Positions 22,207-34,887 of a stretch of DNA of 64,000 nucleotides are shown piece by piece (the stretch's first letter is position 1; every line of letters begins with the position of its first letter). Location: the NCBI GenBank assembly GCA_028023455.1, contig JAQFVV010006309.1, forward strand, positions 1,630,511-1,694,510, given 5' to 3'. The stretch is from Epiperipatus broadwayi. Its lineage: Eukaryota; Onychophora; Udeonychophora; Euonychophora; Peripatidae. The notes beneath the pieces were generated by a model. That model did no database searches. It was not told the DNA's origin and was given only the letters and a program-made list of their open reading frames with translations. The position numbers and the translations under genes are program-made.

Positions 22207-24575
22207 GTACTTTTTACAATGTTTTATTTAATGACAGGTAATTTAAATAAATATCTCTTTCCAAATCTCTTTTCAAAATACAATCTAATTTAATAAAAAT
22301 CCTTAACCTCTAATTTGAAAGAAAATGAAATATTTCAGAATATCTGAAGATTTCTAAGTTGTTAAAACTGTTATCAATAAAGCATTGTGTAAAGTGCATT
22401 AGGAAGAAGTATGTTTTTTTAAAAGTTTTAATAGATTCAGTATAATAAGTTTGAGACATTTTGGAAAGATAGAACTTCCATAACTGGTAAAATGTTGTTT
22501 ACTACAATGTTCAATGATTTATTTTTATCTGTGATTAATTGGAGAAAAATATTTTTTTAAAATTAAGTAACAATTTAGTTATAAGAATTGAAACTTGCTA
22601 TTTTACTTTGATGGTTTGAAAATATCTTCAAACTAAGAAAGGGAATTTGACTGTACTGACTGAAAGCACATTGAAAACAATAGATTTGAACTGAGATTGG
22701 TGATATATGAGTTATTAAATTTGGAAATATTATGAATATGAAGATAAAATAATGATACAGGTGCAAAACTGAATTTCAGAAGTTGATTATCTGGCAACTT
22801 TTTTGTAACATATTTACATGTAGGAATTGATATCTTAGCTGTCTAATTTTATTATTCATATATTTAAAAAAATACCATTCATTAAATAAGTTAGTATGCA
22901 TGCTTACATAGATGCATTTTTTTCAGTTTGAGTGAAATGTTATTATGAATCATAAATACAATGTTCAGTAGATTTAATAATTTGTGAATTTCATTTTTTT
23001 TTTTTACAAAAATGATAGCATAGAAATAAACAGAAGTGAAATTTTAATCACCAACTTTTTAAAATATTTTTTTTTGGTTTTCATATTTTTTTAAATAAAT
23101 ACTATTAAAAAGCTAATTTAAACTGTCATCATAAGAAAGCAAATAAAACAGACACTTTAATTTGCATTAGTTTTTATATACATTATTACAAAAGTATATA
23201 AATATAAAAGTAGAGCCAACAAGTAAAATGTTGTTGAATACAAATTGCATATTACAGTTTCATTCTTAAACAAAACAATTGACACCAGCAATTAAATATA
23301 AAAGTTCATCCAATAAATATTAAATTAACACATATTATTATTTATATATTTTATCATCTTTTTATTTATCATTAATCAATACAAAATTCATCTGTTATAT
23401 ATATATGACTTACATGTGTTATTTAAAAAATAAAGTGCATGTATAATTGTAACATTTTGCTACGTTATACTTGCTGGATTGTATTAATAAAGATTTCAGT
23501 CTTATACTAAGGATTTAATTCAGCTTTTTTTTTTTTCACTACTTATCAGCATTCCTACCTGAGCCATCTATTGTAAGCTTGAGTAATTAATAGACACTAA
23601 ATAGCTTTCTCAGACATAAACCATCAAAATTATTTTTAGCTATTGATATTATATTATCTACCTTCTATTTATTTTACAACAGAAGTTTTAACATTTAGTC
23701 AATAAAATGGTTTATCACTTCTAATGCAGATGTTGAAAGTCAACTAGGAAATCACGTGATATTTTGATTGCTACTTTCAAAAAATGAGTGTGTAATCTGC
23801 TAGTAAAATGTGAATTTGTTGCTCTCATTAAATAGTTATTTGGCACGGCTTTGGAACTAAATGTATCAAAATTTTTAAATATTGAGATTGCATGTATTGT
23901 GTAACAAAATATTCTTGTAATATAGATTTATCAAATATTTAAGAACCTTTTGCCTCAGTGTCTGAAAATTGTGAATGCTAACTGCAGATATATACAGTAT
24001 GATGAAATGTCTTTTCTCCTTCTAAATAATGCTATATATTTTGAAAAAATGTGACATTTTTTTAAAGGATGGTTGTATAACTAATTTACATTTTAAAAAT
24101 TAAATTTAACAACCACTGTTTCACTTTATCTACTTTTTGAAACTGATCTGTCATAAGAGAGAAACAGCTTGTAATAAATAATAAATAAGTGTAACAGTTT
24201 ACGTGAGAGAACAATGCAATTGCTTATAATGTCATTGGCTACAAGCGGTGACGGAAATTTCAAAGAATACTATCAGATTAATTACTTAATGAATTTTAAG
24301 TTAATATTATGTTTTAAAAAATATTCTGGTGTTGGTTGTCATTTAAATCTAAAAATAAAGCCTTTAAAACTGATTAATTTTCAATTTGCTTATGATCTAG
24401 AAATTTATTATATACTGAACATATATATAGTTTTGTTTGTTGCTTATTTGTTTAATTATTGTATGGTCAGTTATTTGAAAAGAGAAATGATATCTGAGTC
24501 TCAAAAAGTAGACTGGGCATAGCAGTTCATTTACTTGATCACTTATAGATTTTCCATGCACTTTCTTTAGTTAGG
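22207..24575. other. AT-rich non-coding stretch
   Basis: Poly-T and poly-A tracts (22997-23008, 23526-23537), TA runs and short open frames without domains (for example 24214-24522, 102 codons, not recognised). No repeat family identified. Confidence 0.5.
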
Positions 24576-24579
24576 AATT

Positions 24580-24645
24580 GATCCAGGAACTTTTTATCTT
24601 TTGAATTCGCCGCTCTCACTGTAGAGCCGTGTTGCTTTTATAATA
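24580..24645 (-). mobile_element. tRNA-like SINE head, minus strand
   Basis: Minus strand reads ACACGGCTCTACAGTGAGAG (A-box-like), GCGGCGAATTCAAAAGAT, then AGTTCCTGGATCAATTCCT (T arm and B box). The size fits a degenerate tRNA-derived head. No acceptor stem, so not a functional tRNA. Confidence 0.45.
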
Positions 24646-26565
24646 AATTATTTTCTTTTATTCTGAAATTAAAATAGTTTTAATTGATTTTATGTTAATT
24701 ATAAATAATAATTAGGGTTTTTAGTACAATTTTACAAATTATCTTCAAAGCTAGACTTTATAATAACATAAGGAAGAGATAGAACATTGTATTGAGAGAT
24801 AATTTATACATATCTTAATAGAGACAATGATGCCATACTGTTACTTGTGTGTTATTAATTTTGGAAAGCTGGAAAATTCCCTACAACAGTTGAATGGACT
24901 ATTAGCGATGAGGCTTCATAACTATTTAAAAAATAGATTAATTTTACAGTATTTGTTATAAGAACACAATTTGATGGAAAACTTCCTGCTGTATAGGTTT
25001 TAAAATTTTAATATATTTATTGTTAAAATTTGATTGTTTAAAGGTCTTGTTATTTTATGATGCAGTTCCAATTTTGAAATGTTAGAATAAATTGTGTACG
25101 GGGAGGAGATGGTACCATCCATTATAATTAAGTACAGTATTAACATTTGGCCATAGTTCATATACTGTTGCTTAATTACTTAAAAACATTTGTACATAGT
25201 TAAGAAGGAAAAATATATATTTATGAACAATTGACAGTGTTATTTCTATCACTTAGATCAATATTTCTTAAGTTTAAGATCATAACCCAAAATTAGGTTA
25301 CTGCTCTGACTGTTACCACAACTCTCTATGGTTTGGTACAATGATAGAATGGATCATTGTTACTTGTATCTCTTATGAACTCTTGAGCAATAAACTATTG
25401 AATTCTTCTTTCTTCTTCCTGTTTTCCATCTACTTTTTCTTATTCCTTTTTCTACAATTGGCCATTGGTTGTTGTTTTGCATTTTAAATAAAATTGAATT
25501 GTTAATATTTTTTATAATCTGCTTTGGCATAATTACTTAATTTTATTATTTCTATAAAAGCATGTCAAAATAATTTTACCAATGAAGATTTGGCATTTCA
25601 TTTTAACAGCATCTTAAGTATACTTTTATTAACTCTATAGACCTGTTCATGTTAAATCTATATGAAAAAATATTAACAGCATTTTTTTGGAAGTTAGAGT
25701 TTTTTGAAGTTTTTAAGAAGTTTGGACATCAAAAGTACTGGATCCCATGATCCATGGATCTTTAATTTTAGAATTTGTCACACTTGCACTAAATCATGCA
25801 AAATATTAAACAGTTAAGTGTGTATGTGTTTATTATATAGTTTAAACTTCCGATTCAAAAGCATGTGAATCAATACATTAAAACTTTAAAAAAAAAAATT
25901 AAAAAATTAAAAATTTATAAATTTCATTTGTATATAATACTCATGTATAGAAACACTCTTTTGTGTCTTTTAGAAAGTGTAATGCACTCAATCACATTAT
26001 TGTGAACACTGCACTAGTGTTTGCACTTATTACAATGCTTATTTATTACTGTGAATTTTGAAACAAAAATTTCCATTTGAAATGGCTTTTGGCCAAAGCT
26101 AATGATTATAGCAATTTTGTCCAGCCTAAAAAGACTGTAAAGGGCTTCCTTTATGTAATAAAATGAAAATAATTAATTTACTTTTGAAACTAAAAAAAAA
26201 AAGTGTTGAAGCTGGTTGATATTCAACAAGAACAAATCATTAATTTGAAAAATAGTAAAAAAGAAAGAAAAAAGATCATCCCAGATTGCTTCTGGTAAAA
26301 TAACATCCATTATTTTTTTTTGTAATAATTAATTAAAAACTAAAGAAGAATTAAATTTGTGAATAAAGAATATATTAAGAATAATGTTTTGTAAGTGATG
26401 GTATTGTGAGTCTGAAAGATTTGCATCTATAAAAAGACTTTAGCAAATAATCCAATGATCTTGTTCATTTAGTGTAAGTAAGAAAAAATTTACATTACAC
26501 TACTCTCACACAATTTGGAGACTGTTTATTATTCAATTTTAACAGGAGTGTAATCATAAATATAT
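24646..26565. other. AT-rich non-coding stretch
   Basis: No coding frame, palindrome or tRNA-like box recognised. Contains A-rich tracts near 25888-25899 and 26191-26201. Confidence 0.5.
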
Positions 26566-27015
26566 GATTATAGACATGTAAAAAAGATGTATGATCACTA
26601 AAATGCACATTCAGTACTGAACCTACACTCATCAGTTGGCTCAAATTACAATCTCTTATACATATCTTTATCATTGTTTAGTATATATAGATAGTCAATT
26701 ACCTGTGTCAAACTTATCACCATCACAATTTTGAAGTAAACCATTTAATAGAAGTATAGTAATAATTTTTATTAATCATTCATTAGACTAGACATTATCC
26801 ACCTATGAGTAATATTTCTGTAATTTTCACTACACCACTCTCAGGGTGAAAAGTTTGACATTTATCATTAAACTATAGTAATTGGCTATCTATATATACT
26901 GAACAATGTTAGAGATATGTGTAAGAGATTATGATCTGGATTAACTGATGACTACTGATTCAGCACTAAGTCTGCTTTTTGGGAATCATACATCTTTTTC
27001 ACGTGTCTGGTCATA
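26565..27015. mobile_element. Degenerate palindromic element related to HHR-1
   Basis: The arms 26565-26705 and 26875-27010 are diverged inverse copies (AAAAAGATGTATGATCACTA against GGGAATCATACATCTTTTTC; CATCAGTTGG against TTAACTGATGACT). Both arms hold CTGATGA-like cores pointing outward (left CTGATGAG on the minus strand at about 26631, right CTGATGA at 26945), but GAAA is lost in both. Probably an older relative of HHR-1. Confidence 0.6.
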
Positions 27016-27302
27016 AACACCTCTCCGCAAGGTGTTAGAAGCAGATAGAAAACAGTGCATAATTTGCACGAGAATGGTGTAGTGAAAATTACACTACAGA
27101 AATATTGTTTATTAAATGGATCATCTTTAGTTGAATGTACAACTAATAAAGACTATTAATCCTCTATACTTCGTTTTTAGCACTATTATCATATATAGTG
27201 GATAATAACTCATTTTGTTTATAAGCTTTATTCACAATACAATACATATTATTTATTGTATTATACTAGAGTATACAATATTTTTCAATACTCTATTATA
27301 AA

Positions 27303-27890
27303 GGCACACATATTGGAAATACAAGTGGAGTAGGATTCATTATAAATAAAAAGTGGAAGAACAATATTGTGGAGATTGATGGTGTATCGGACAGAGTGGC
27401 AAGATTAGTTATACAACTTAATAGCAGATACCAAATGCAGATAATCCTGGATTATGCCCCAACAAGTTCTCATAGTGATGAAGTAGTAGAAGATTTTTAT
27501 ATGGATGTACAAAAGGCTTTTGATCAGAGTAAACAACATTTTAAAATTGTTATGGGAGACTTTAATGCTAGAATTGGTAGACAAATGAAAGATGAAATTG
27601 CTGTAGGTAATTTTGGTTATGGTAATAGAAATGAGAGAGGACATAGACTTGTGGAGTTTGCAGAAAAAGAAAAAACTTTATATTATGAATTCATTTTTTG
27701 AGAAAAATGTTAAAAGGGAAATGGACATGGAAGCATCAAAATGAAGATACAGCAGAATTGGATTATATTTTGACTAACAGAAAATACATATTTCAAGATT
27801 TAATGTTCTTAATAAATTTAACACAGGAAGTGATCATCGATTAGTAAGGTGTAAGTTACGTGTTAATGTAAAACTAGAGAGACAAAAATT
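27303..27890 (+). pseudogene. LINE endonuclease (EEP/APE) domain, truncated and frameshifted
   Basis: The frame 27369-27701 reads YAPTSSHSDEVVEDFYMDV, VMGDFNARIG (residues 60-70, containing the catalytic GDFN) and VGNFGYGNRNERGHRLVEFA. A frameshift in an A-run near 27685 breaks it. In other frames follow KWTWKHQNEDTAELDYILT and TGSDHRLVR (27829-27850, catalytic SDH). The first third of the domain, including the metal-binding Glu, is missing. Confidence 0.88.
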
Positions 27891-28766
27891 ATTAAGAAAA
27901 ACAATATTTACAGTTGATATTCCCAATCTTCAGAAACATTCTAATGAATTTAAATTAGAACTTACAAATAGGTTTCAAGTGTTAGGAGATTTTGAACATG
28001 ATTCAGATTTGAATGAAATTAATATGAAAATAACTGATACATTTTTAAAAACTGCAACAAACATAGCTGGTAGAAAAAAGCAGCAATTGACTAATAAAAT
28101 TTCTACTGAGACTAGAGAATTTATGAAGAAAAGAAGGAATATGAAGATATACAAAAATGATATATTAAAAAGAATTGATATCTCTAATTTTGTAAAATGG
28201 TACGGAAAAGAGTTGAAAATGATATAAGAAAGTATAACTGTGAAATAGCAAGGAAAGCTGTAGAAGAAAATAAAAGTCTCAAAAATGTTAAACAACATTT
28301 TGGTATTGGTAGGAAATTTATATCTGCAATAAGAAAAAAAGATGGAATTATTACTAAAAAGAGAGATGACATCATGAAATTGGTAGAAGATTTTTATCAA
28401 GAATTATATAGTAATAAAGAACAAGTACCTCCTATATCTATTACATCTTCTGAATTGCCCCGAATTTTAAATGAAAAAGTGAGACATGCAATTAAGTGTA
28501 TGAAAAAAGGAAAGGCTCAAGGAAATGATGGAATTATAATTGATATATTAAAAGAAGCAGGTGAAGAAATAGAAACAATTTTAGCAAAGTTATATATCAA
28601 ATGTCTAAATGATAAAGATGTACCGGAAGATTGAAAAAATGCAGTAATAATATTAATATTTAAAAAAGGTGATAAAGAAGATATTAGAAATTACAGACCT
28701 ATCAGCCTTTTATCAGTTTTATATAAAATTTTTACCAAGATAATTATAACTCGTCTACAGAGAACT
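27891..28766 (+). pseudogene. LINE linker and RT N-terminal region
   Basis: Frames 27979-28227 and 28197-28634 overlap and represent one ancestral frame broken near 28190. They read AGRKKQQLTNKISTETREFM, then KRVENDIRKYNCEIARKAVE, then RHAIKCMKKGKAQGNDGIII. A TGA at 28632 replaces Trp in PEDWKNA. The frame continues without a start through [20 protein letters not shown] (28690-28745), a conserved RT fingers block. Confidence 0.85.
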
Positions 28767-29954
28767 TTGGATTTCCACCAACCAAGAGAACAAGCTGGAT
28801 TTAAAAGTGGTTTTAGTACAATAGATCATATCCAGGTATTGAGAGAAGTCATAGAAAGGACAAATGAATATGAGTTGTCATTATGTTTTGGATTTGTAGA
28901 TTATGAAAAGGCATTCGATTCTATACACATTTCTTCAGTGATTAAAGCATTGGATCATCAAGGTATAGATCCAGGATATTGTTATATTTTAAAGAATATT
29001 TATAAAAATGCAACAGCAACATTTAGATTACATAATGATACTGGAAAAATCAACATTGAGAAAGGTGTAAGACAAGGTGACTCCATATCTCCAAAACTCT
29101 TTACAGCAGTGCTGCAAGAAGTATTTTGTGGATTAAAATGGGAAACTAAAGGAGTGAAAGTAAATGGAGAGTATTTAAGTCATTTAGATTTCGCAGATGA
29201 TGTAGTAGTTTTTGCAAATAATGCTTCAGAGCTGCAGGAAATCTTGCAGGAGTTAGCAGATGAAAGTAGAAAAGTAGGACTAAAGATAAATGTTAAAAAG
29301 ACTAAAGTAATGTTTAATCGATTTGCTCAAAATATGAAAATAAAGATTGATTATGAAGAATTAGAAGAAGTTAACAGTTACAAATACCTTGGTGAGATTA
29401 TTAATACAGATGGAAACATAATGGAGGAAATTAATCATAGAATTAAACTTGGTTGGAGTGCTTTTGGTAGAAATAACTTGATACTAAAAGGAAATATGCC
29501 TATGTGTTTGAAAAGGATGGTTTTTAACAAATGTGTTTTACCAGTTCTTACTTATGGATCTGAGACTTGGACACTTAATAGAAGAGCAATACAGAGACTT
29601 CAGACCACTCAAAGGAGTATGGAGAGATGTATGTTGGGAGTAACAAGAATAGATCGAAAACGCAATGTATGGTTAAGACAACAAACAGGTGTTACTGACC
29701 TTATTGAAAAAATTAAAAGATTGAAATGGAGTTGGGCTGGACATATTGCTAGAAGAGATGATAATAGATGGACAATTGAAATTTTAAACTGGATTCCAAG
29801 AGATTGTAAAAGACTCAGAAAGAGACCACATGTGAGATGGATGGATAAAATAAGAAAATGTGCAGGGGTGTTGTGGAGAAGAGAAGCTAAAGATCGGAGA
29901 AGATGGATTAAACTTGGAGAGACCTTCATCCTGCAGTGGATTGATAATGGTTGA
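28767..29954 (+). pseudogene. LINE reverse transcriptase and C-terminal domain
   Basis: 395 uninterrupted codons after the upstream TGA. Motifs: [14 protein letters not shown] (residues 9-22), [11 protein letters not shown] (motif A, 43-53), [13 protein letters not shown] (motif B, 100-112), FADDVVVF (motif C, 142-149), [12 protein letters not shown] (171-182), [10 protein letters not shown] (about 208), YGSETWTL (about 266), then [13 protein letters not shown] and [10 protein letters not shown]. All RT catalytic aspartates are present. The M at 28767 is internal, not a start. It ends ILQWIDNG, then TGA that begins the TGA tail. Confidence 0.92.
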
Positions 29955-30133
29955 TGATGATGATGATGATACATATGTGATATTCCTATACAAATTAACA
30001 TAAAAAAGTAGTTACTAAAAATAAATTGAGAAAGCATATTTACATAAATATTTACTGTTTATTTTTGATAACTCACATTTACTCAAATAATAATGATGAT
30101 GATGATGATGATGATGATAATAATAATAATAAT
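29951..30133 (+). repeat. LINE (TGA)n tail and nearby (TGA)/(TAA) microsatellite
   Basis: TGATGATGATGATGATGAT at 29953-29971 is the LINE tail. A second run of about seven TGA followed by about five TAA lies at 30091-30133, possibly a tail remnant or independent expansion. Confidence 0.8.
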
Positions 30134-30139
30134 TGCAAC

Positions 30140-30595
30140 AACAACTTATTCTATTATTTTTAAAAAAATAAAATGGGCATTAAAGTAATAGACTGTGCCT
30201 TCTGAAGTTGATGTATCAAAACAATCCAATAACCTCATTATTGAAAGACTTTGAAAGACTTAACCTCTCCAGTTGTTTGAAGTCTATATCAATTTTGAAA
30301 TTTATACAATCATTTCTACTTACTACTAACCAGTTCAGATTCTTGGCCAAACTCTTCATACAAATATTAGGCTTTCTGATGGAATGCAAGATTTTAACAA
30401 AAATATTTATTCTTTTTTTGGCTATCACTATTTAATCAGTAACTTTCATTTTTTCACTTAAGAAAAATACTTAATGGATTGTCTTAAATTTTATAGAACT
30501 TCTTGTTTTATGTTTAGAAAATATTTTATTGCATGAAATATTTTACTATATCACACTTCTGGAAAAACCCCCCAAAAAATAAGTGTGTGATTTTA
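30140..30595. other. Non-coding spacer
   Basis: Ordinary AT-rich sequence. Open frames of about 70 codons on both strands (30208-30435) have no recognisable content. Confidence 0.5.
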
Positions 30596-30604
30596 ATGAA
30601 CCCT

Positions 30605-31360
30605 TTCAACGATTATTATTTAATTGGCCGAATGAGTTAAAAATCAAAACTTTTAATTGGCCAACTCACAACTTTAACAAAATCTATTGTTAAAATAGAT
30701 TCACTTTTAATAATATAAATACGTTAGTTTCATTTGTAAAAAGTATATTACTAAATTGTCAGATTACAAAAGTAAACGAAAGTCTTTTCAAAAATAAAAT
30801 TTGATTTATAATTTAAAAAATATTCAATTGCGGTGAAATAAAAGTAACCGCTATTCAACCAACCAAAAAAGATTGCGTCAGCAATCTTTTTTTTTTCACT
30901 TTAACATTATGATAAATATGTAGCAATAAATAAATAATTCTTGGTAATATCTTAACTATTTTTCTAAAATAATTTGATTTTTAGTATTATTTTATCAATA
31001 ATAATTTGTAATTCAATTCAAATATTGTTTAAAATGTTGTAAACATTCGTTTATCATTTTCGTAATAAAAATCAAAACGAACGTAACTTTTTACTTTTTG
31101 GCAGCCATTTCCCTTTTTGACAGAAGTTGGACAGCCAATAAGATTCAAGAAAAGGTGGTGAGGAGGCAGTGCTTTGGTTTTGTTTGACATATATGGTCAT
31201 TTTTATTGATTTTTTACTTGTAAAATAATTCTGAAGAGGGCACCATCTTACAGAACTTTTGATTTTCTTTCGAATGACGTATAATATGTATACGTGGGAT
31301 AAAAAGTAGCCGATTTAGAGTGACGTCAAATCTTCTCATTTTTTGACGAGTCAGGCAGTC
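30605..31360 (+). repeat. Dispersed ~750-bp repeat (partner at 34130-34870)
   Basis: Shared blocks in the same order: TTAATTGGCCAACTCACAA, GTCAGATTACAAAAGT, TTTCAAAAATAAAATT, the AATTTGATTTTTAG block near 30968, GCCAAT near 31133, TTTATTGATTTTTTACTTGTAAAAT at 31202-31226 and CATCTTACAGAACTTTT. It contains a CCAAT box and TGACGTCA (31321-31328), so a promoter-containing duplicated segment is possible. No open frame spans it. Confidence 0.7.
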
Positions 31361-31460
31361 AAAGCATTAAGGAACATGATAAATTAGTGAGATCATATAA
31401 TTCTAACAGTGCTTTAGATTCAGTGAAAATGCTACAAGATAAAACAAAAAATAACTGCTT
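31325..31460 (+). other. Weak candidate exon
   Basis: After a TGACGTCA site, one frame reads RQIFSFFDESGSQSIKEHDK and LVRSYNSNSALDSVKMLQDK without a stop, and a GTGAGA donor-like site lies at 31387. The composition looks more coding than its surroundings, but there is no homology evidence. It could equally be chance. Confidence 0.15.
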
Positions 31461-31599
31461 CCATTTTGTACAAAGTTACAAACTCATAAAATTTATGAAA
31501 TTTAGTATGTTTTCTTTGTATTTATATTTTTTGTTCATTTATATTTCATATTATGTTTTCATTGTACATTGTTTAGGTTTTATAAAAAATTTACTATGA

Positions 31600-33190
31600 T
31601 TAACTTTTTACTTGAGGCGATTTTAACTATTTTAATTTTCTAATCCACAGAGTAAATACTGTCATTGTGATCTCAAAATTATCACACTTAAATGATTTCT
31701 ATTTATACTGAAAACTTTGCAATTCATAAATTTAGTTTTGTATAGACATAACTTTTGCATTTCATCATCATCAATTGTTCTTTCAAGAATAAAACAAAGT
31801 AAGAATTGTACGTTTTACTATTTTAAGTGTTATTGAGGAACCACACATACATACACCTTTAGATTTCAGTATTGCACAATAAATACATATAATAATATGC
31901 TCTCTATCATTTTATTACTATATTGTCATTTTCATAATAGCATTATTAAATGTTTTGTTAATTTTTTTTTTAATATATGTAATTTATATATTGTATGTAC
32001 ATGTTAAAAATAACTATATTTTATGTACGTATGTATATATAAGTATATGTTAAAAATGAAAATTATGTAGTATGCACTATGTTATCAATGGTTTTTAGCA
32101 TTTACACAAAGATTTTGGAATTGTACTTTTATTGATTTGGCCGTTAACTCATAAAAGAAAGTGATTAGATCTAATCTAGGCCATGATTGCTTATAGATTA
32201 TGTCATTATATATATATATATTTGATCAATATATATTATTACTGTCGATATATTGCTAGAGATATATAAAAATAAATTAAACTCCATGTTATTTATATAT
32301 GTAATATAGACCAAGATGTTTGTTTTTCTTTAGATTATTAATATTAATTCTAAATGTATTTCAATCAGTATATTACTTTATATATATATATAAGTTTAGA
32401 TTTTAAAGTTTTTATGATAGCACATCTTTATCTGTACCCCACCATTTGCAACTTTCCACGAACACAAGTTTATACCAATCCTCTTCATTATATATCCATT
32501 TTGTAAACAACATTCATTCAACTGAAGAGAGAAATTTAAAGTCAAGATCTCTACATCTATGTTGTGTTCAATATTTTTTATTATATCATTCTCTTGCAAG
32601 ACAGAGACTGCTTTCTATTCACTTTTAGTATTTTATGAAAGAAAGAATTGCCATGCTATACAGACATTTTCAATTTTTAAATTTTTTTATCAACTCGCAC
32701 TTCATCCCTACTCCACTATACTTTATTCCATCTCAATACAGAAACAATATATTCTCACATACTATGTATGCACATTTTATAACAAACATTGCTTATCAGG
32801 TGATATATATATATATAAGTCAATATATCATTATATATATTATTGTCTAAATTTATATCAATATGTGTTTTTGCTTATAATTCTTAGATAAATATATATA
32901 TATCAGTCATTGTGTTATACAAACTAAATATATCATTCAATATAATATTATATAATTGCTATTATCTAAATATGTCAACTAATATATTTATATATAAAAG
33001 CTTTGCTATTGTTGAATTAAATGTTAATCAATGTATTTAATAATAAACAAGTAAGAGTTTAATATCATTAAAGATGATAATTATAAATGTGTTGTTGAAA
33101 TGGAGGATTGATATTGTATCACTAAAATGTTAGTGATTCAGCAATATATTAGAAAAGCCATTATTTAAAATAAACTTATTATTTCTTATT
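31600..33190. other. AT-rich non-coding stretch, possible intron
   Basis: TA microsatellites at 32210-32220, 32381-32392 and 32805-32817. Open frames of 60-110 codons on both strands lack domains. If the exon candidates at 31.3 and 33.2 kb are real, this would be intron. Confidence 0.4.
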
Positions 33191-33198
33191 GTTTCTAG

Positions 33199-33267
33199 AA
33201 AGAAAAGCAAGACACTTCATTAGAACCACCATCAGACTTAGAATGGCTCAACTATGGCTATCTATAG
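33199..33267 (+). other. Candidate terminal exon of a host gene
   Basis: A good acceptor (TTATTTCTTATTGTTTCTAG, ending 33198) is followed by 22 codons, KEKQDTSLEPPSDLEWLNYG then YL, and a TAG at 33265-33267. A polyadenylation signal AATAAA lies at 33454-33459. Its composition (acidic, proline and tryptophan) differs from translated AT-rich noise. No family recognised and no partner exon is certain. Confidence 0.3.
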
Positions 33268-33717
33268 CATTTATTTGATGACTTTAGATTCATTTGATGG
33301 AAAAAACTTGAACAAAATGTATATTGATCTTTATTAATTCTAATTAAAATACCTAGGTGGCAGTATTGTTATATCAAAAGTAAAATCAATAGATTTCTTG
33401 GTATTGAAATACTCATTATACTTCTACAATGTTGATTTTTGTTAAAATTTTGAAATAAAAAATGACAAGTTTACATATAGAGTCTTTATTTGTTTATTTT
33501 TATTTTTATAAAATTAAATATTTATTTCTTGTTAAGTATTGATGTTAATATTAAGATTATATTTGAACACGAGATGAACTCAGTCTTATAAAGGTCTGTG
33601 AGTTTTTTTAGTTGGTTGCTTTATCAATTTTTTTAAAGTTTTAAAGTAAATTAAACAAAATATTTTAAATATGAGAATTGCACATGGGTCTGAAAGACCA
33701 TCGTTATGGAGGAATAC

Positions 33718-34125
33718 AAAAAGCCCATCATCTTTGTAATAACCATTTTTTTTAAAGATTTAATGTGAATTAAATAAAACATTTTAACATTATATAAATA
33801 AATTTTCAAATTTTAATAAAATTAAATTAAAATTTACATTTTCAAATATACTTGTTATATCTATATTTTAATGTGTCTAAGCATTGTCCAGGAAGCAAAC
33901 CACGGTACAACTGCTTGTAAGGCAGATGTGCTAACCACTTGGCCACCAACACTTGTTATATTTGGTAGCATAAATACTTGTTATATTTGATACATAAATA
34001 CTTGTTATATTTGATAGCATAAATATATCTTTACTGAAACACTTTCTGAATAAAAAAATTATTTTTTTTCCGATAGCCGTAATAGTTTTTTTAGCTTCAT
34101 TAATAATTAATGTCTATTAACCTTT
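33718..34125. repeat. Duplicated ~405-bp segment, copy 1
   Basis: Nearly identical to 34888-35290 (offset about 1170), from AAGCCCATCATCTTTG to TAATTAATGTCTATTAA. Both copies contain the same minus-strand SINE, so the SINE was present before the duplication. Differences are few (about 3-4% by eye). Confidence 0.9.
33885..33960 (-). mobile_element. tRNA-derived SINE, minus strand
   Basis: Minus strand: TGGTGGCCAAGTGGTTAGCA (A box and D arm), TCTGCCTTACAAGCAG (anticodon arm with loop CTTACAA, would read TAC), GTGGTTTGCTTCC (B box), then GCTTAGACACA. The closest functional analogue by arm sequence is tRNA-Val(UAC), but the acceptor stem is absent. Confidence 0.75.
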
Positions 34126-34129
34126 AAAC

Positions 34130-34870
34130 CACTAATTACATTATTGGTTGTTTGAGGTAAAAATCAAAGCTTTTAACTGGCCAACTCACAAACTGAAGAC
34201 AAAGTCAATTGTTAAAATATATTCTCCTTTAATATCATATTCACTTTAGATTCATTTATAAAAAGTATATTAATAATTTGTCAGGTTATGAAAGTGAACG
34301 AAAGTTCTTTCAAAAATAAAATTCTATTTATTTATTATAAAATATTCAATTTCAGCAAATTGAAAAGTGAACATAGTAATGAATTAAAAAGAGTTGCTGA
34401 TGTAAATTTTTTTTTTCAGTTTTACGTTACGGAAAAGTAAATATTTTTTTTGCTAAAATCTTAAATATTTTTACTAAAATTTTCAATATTTTTCTAAAAT
34501 AATTTTGTTTTTTAGCATATTATATGAAAATGATTTGTAATTTCTCAAAAATACTTTTATAATAGTTTAAAAACATTTGTTTATCATATTCGAAATGAAA
34601 ACCTTAGCGTTCTTCTTTATTTTTTTTTGATTAGGCGGTTTCTTTGTTCTTTCCAGCCAATCAGAATGTCTTTGACAGCTGAGAGCCAATCACTTGCAAG
34701 CTTACTTCTCTGTTTAGCTTTACAGGCCACTTTATTGATTTTTTACTTGTAAAATCATTCAAGAGAGGGTAGCATCTTACAGAACTTTTAAAAATCTAAC
34801 TAATGACTATAAAACGGCTATCCTAGCATTAAAAATAACGGAGTTAGAGTGATGTTAATTGTCAACAAAA
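34130..34870 (+). repeat. Dispersed ~750-bp repeat, second copy
   Basis: Collinear with 30605-31360 but diverged and with indels. It keeps TGGCCAACTCACAA, TTTCAAAAATAAAATT, CCAATCA motifs (34658 and 34688) and TTTATTGATTTTTTACTTGTAAAAT at 34732-34756. It lies between the two copies of the 405-bp duplicated segment. Confidence 0.7.
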
Positions 34871-34887
34871 GGTCTTGTAAGCATCAT

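Larger units (their letters stand above)
27300..29975 (+). mobile_element. APE-type LINE, RTE-like, most complete copy
   Basis: A 5'-truncated non-LTR retrotransposon that begins inside the endonuclease (GTHIGNTSGVGFIINKKW from about 27303) and runs to a (TGATGA)n tail at 29951-29971. Order: apurinic-type endonuclease, linker, RT, C-terminal domain. The simple-repeat tail starting at the stop codon, with virtually no 3' untranslated region, is typical of RTE-like LINEs; the clade was not tested. Inactive: a frameshift near 27685, several frame changes to about 28190 and a TGA in place of Trp at 28632. Other copies at 18.5, 49.2 and 60.0 kb. Confidence 0.92.

Noticed and set aside
24214-24522. 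102-codon open frame as a gene
   Set aside because: No recognisable family, no flanking signals and no related copy in the window.
28184-30037. Minus-strand open frames opposite the LINE (e.g. 29609-30037)
   Set aside because: Shadows of the plus-strand RT frame; the plus strand has the conserved motifs.
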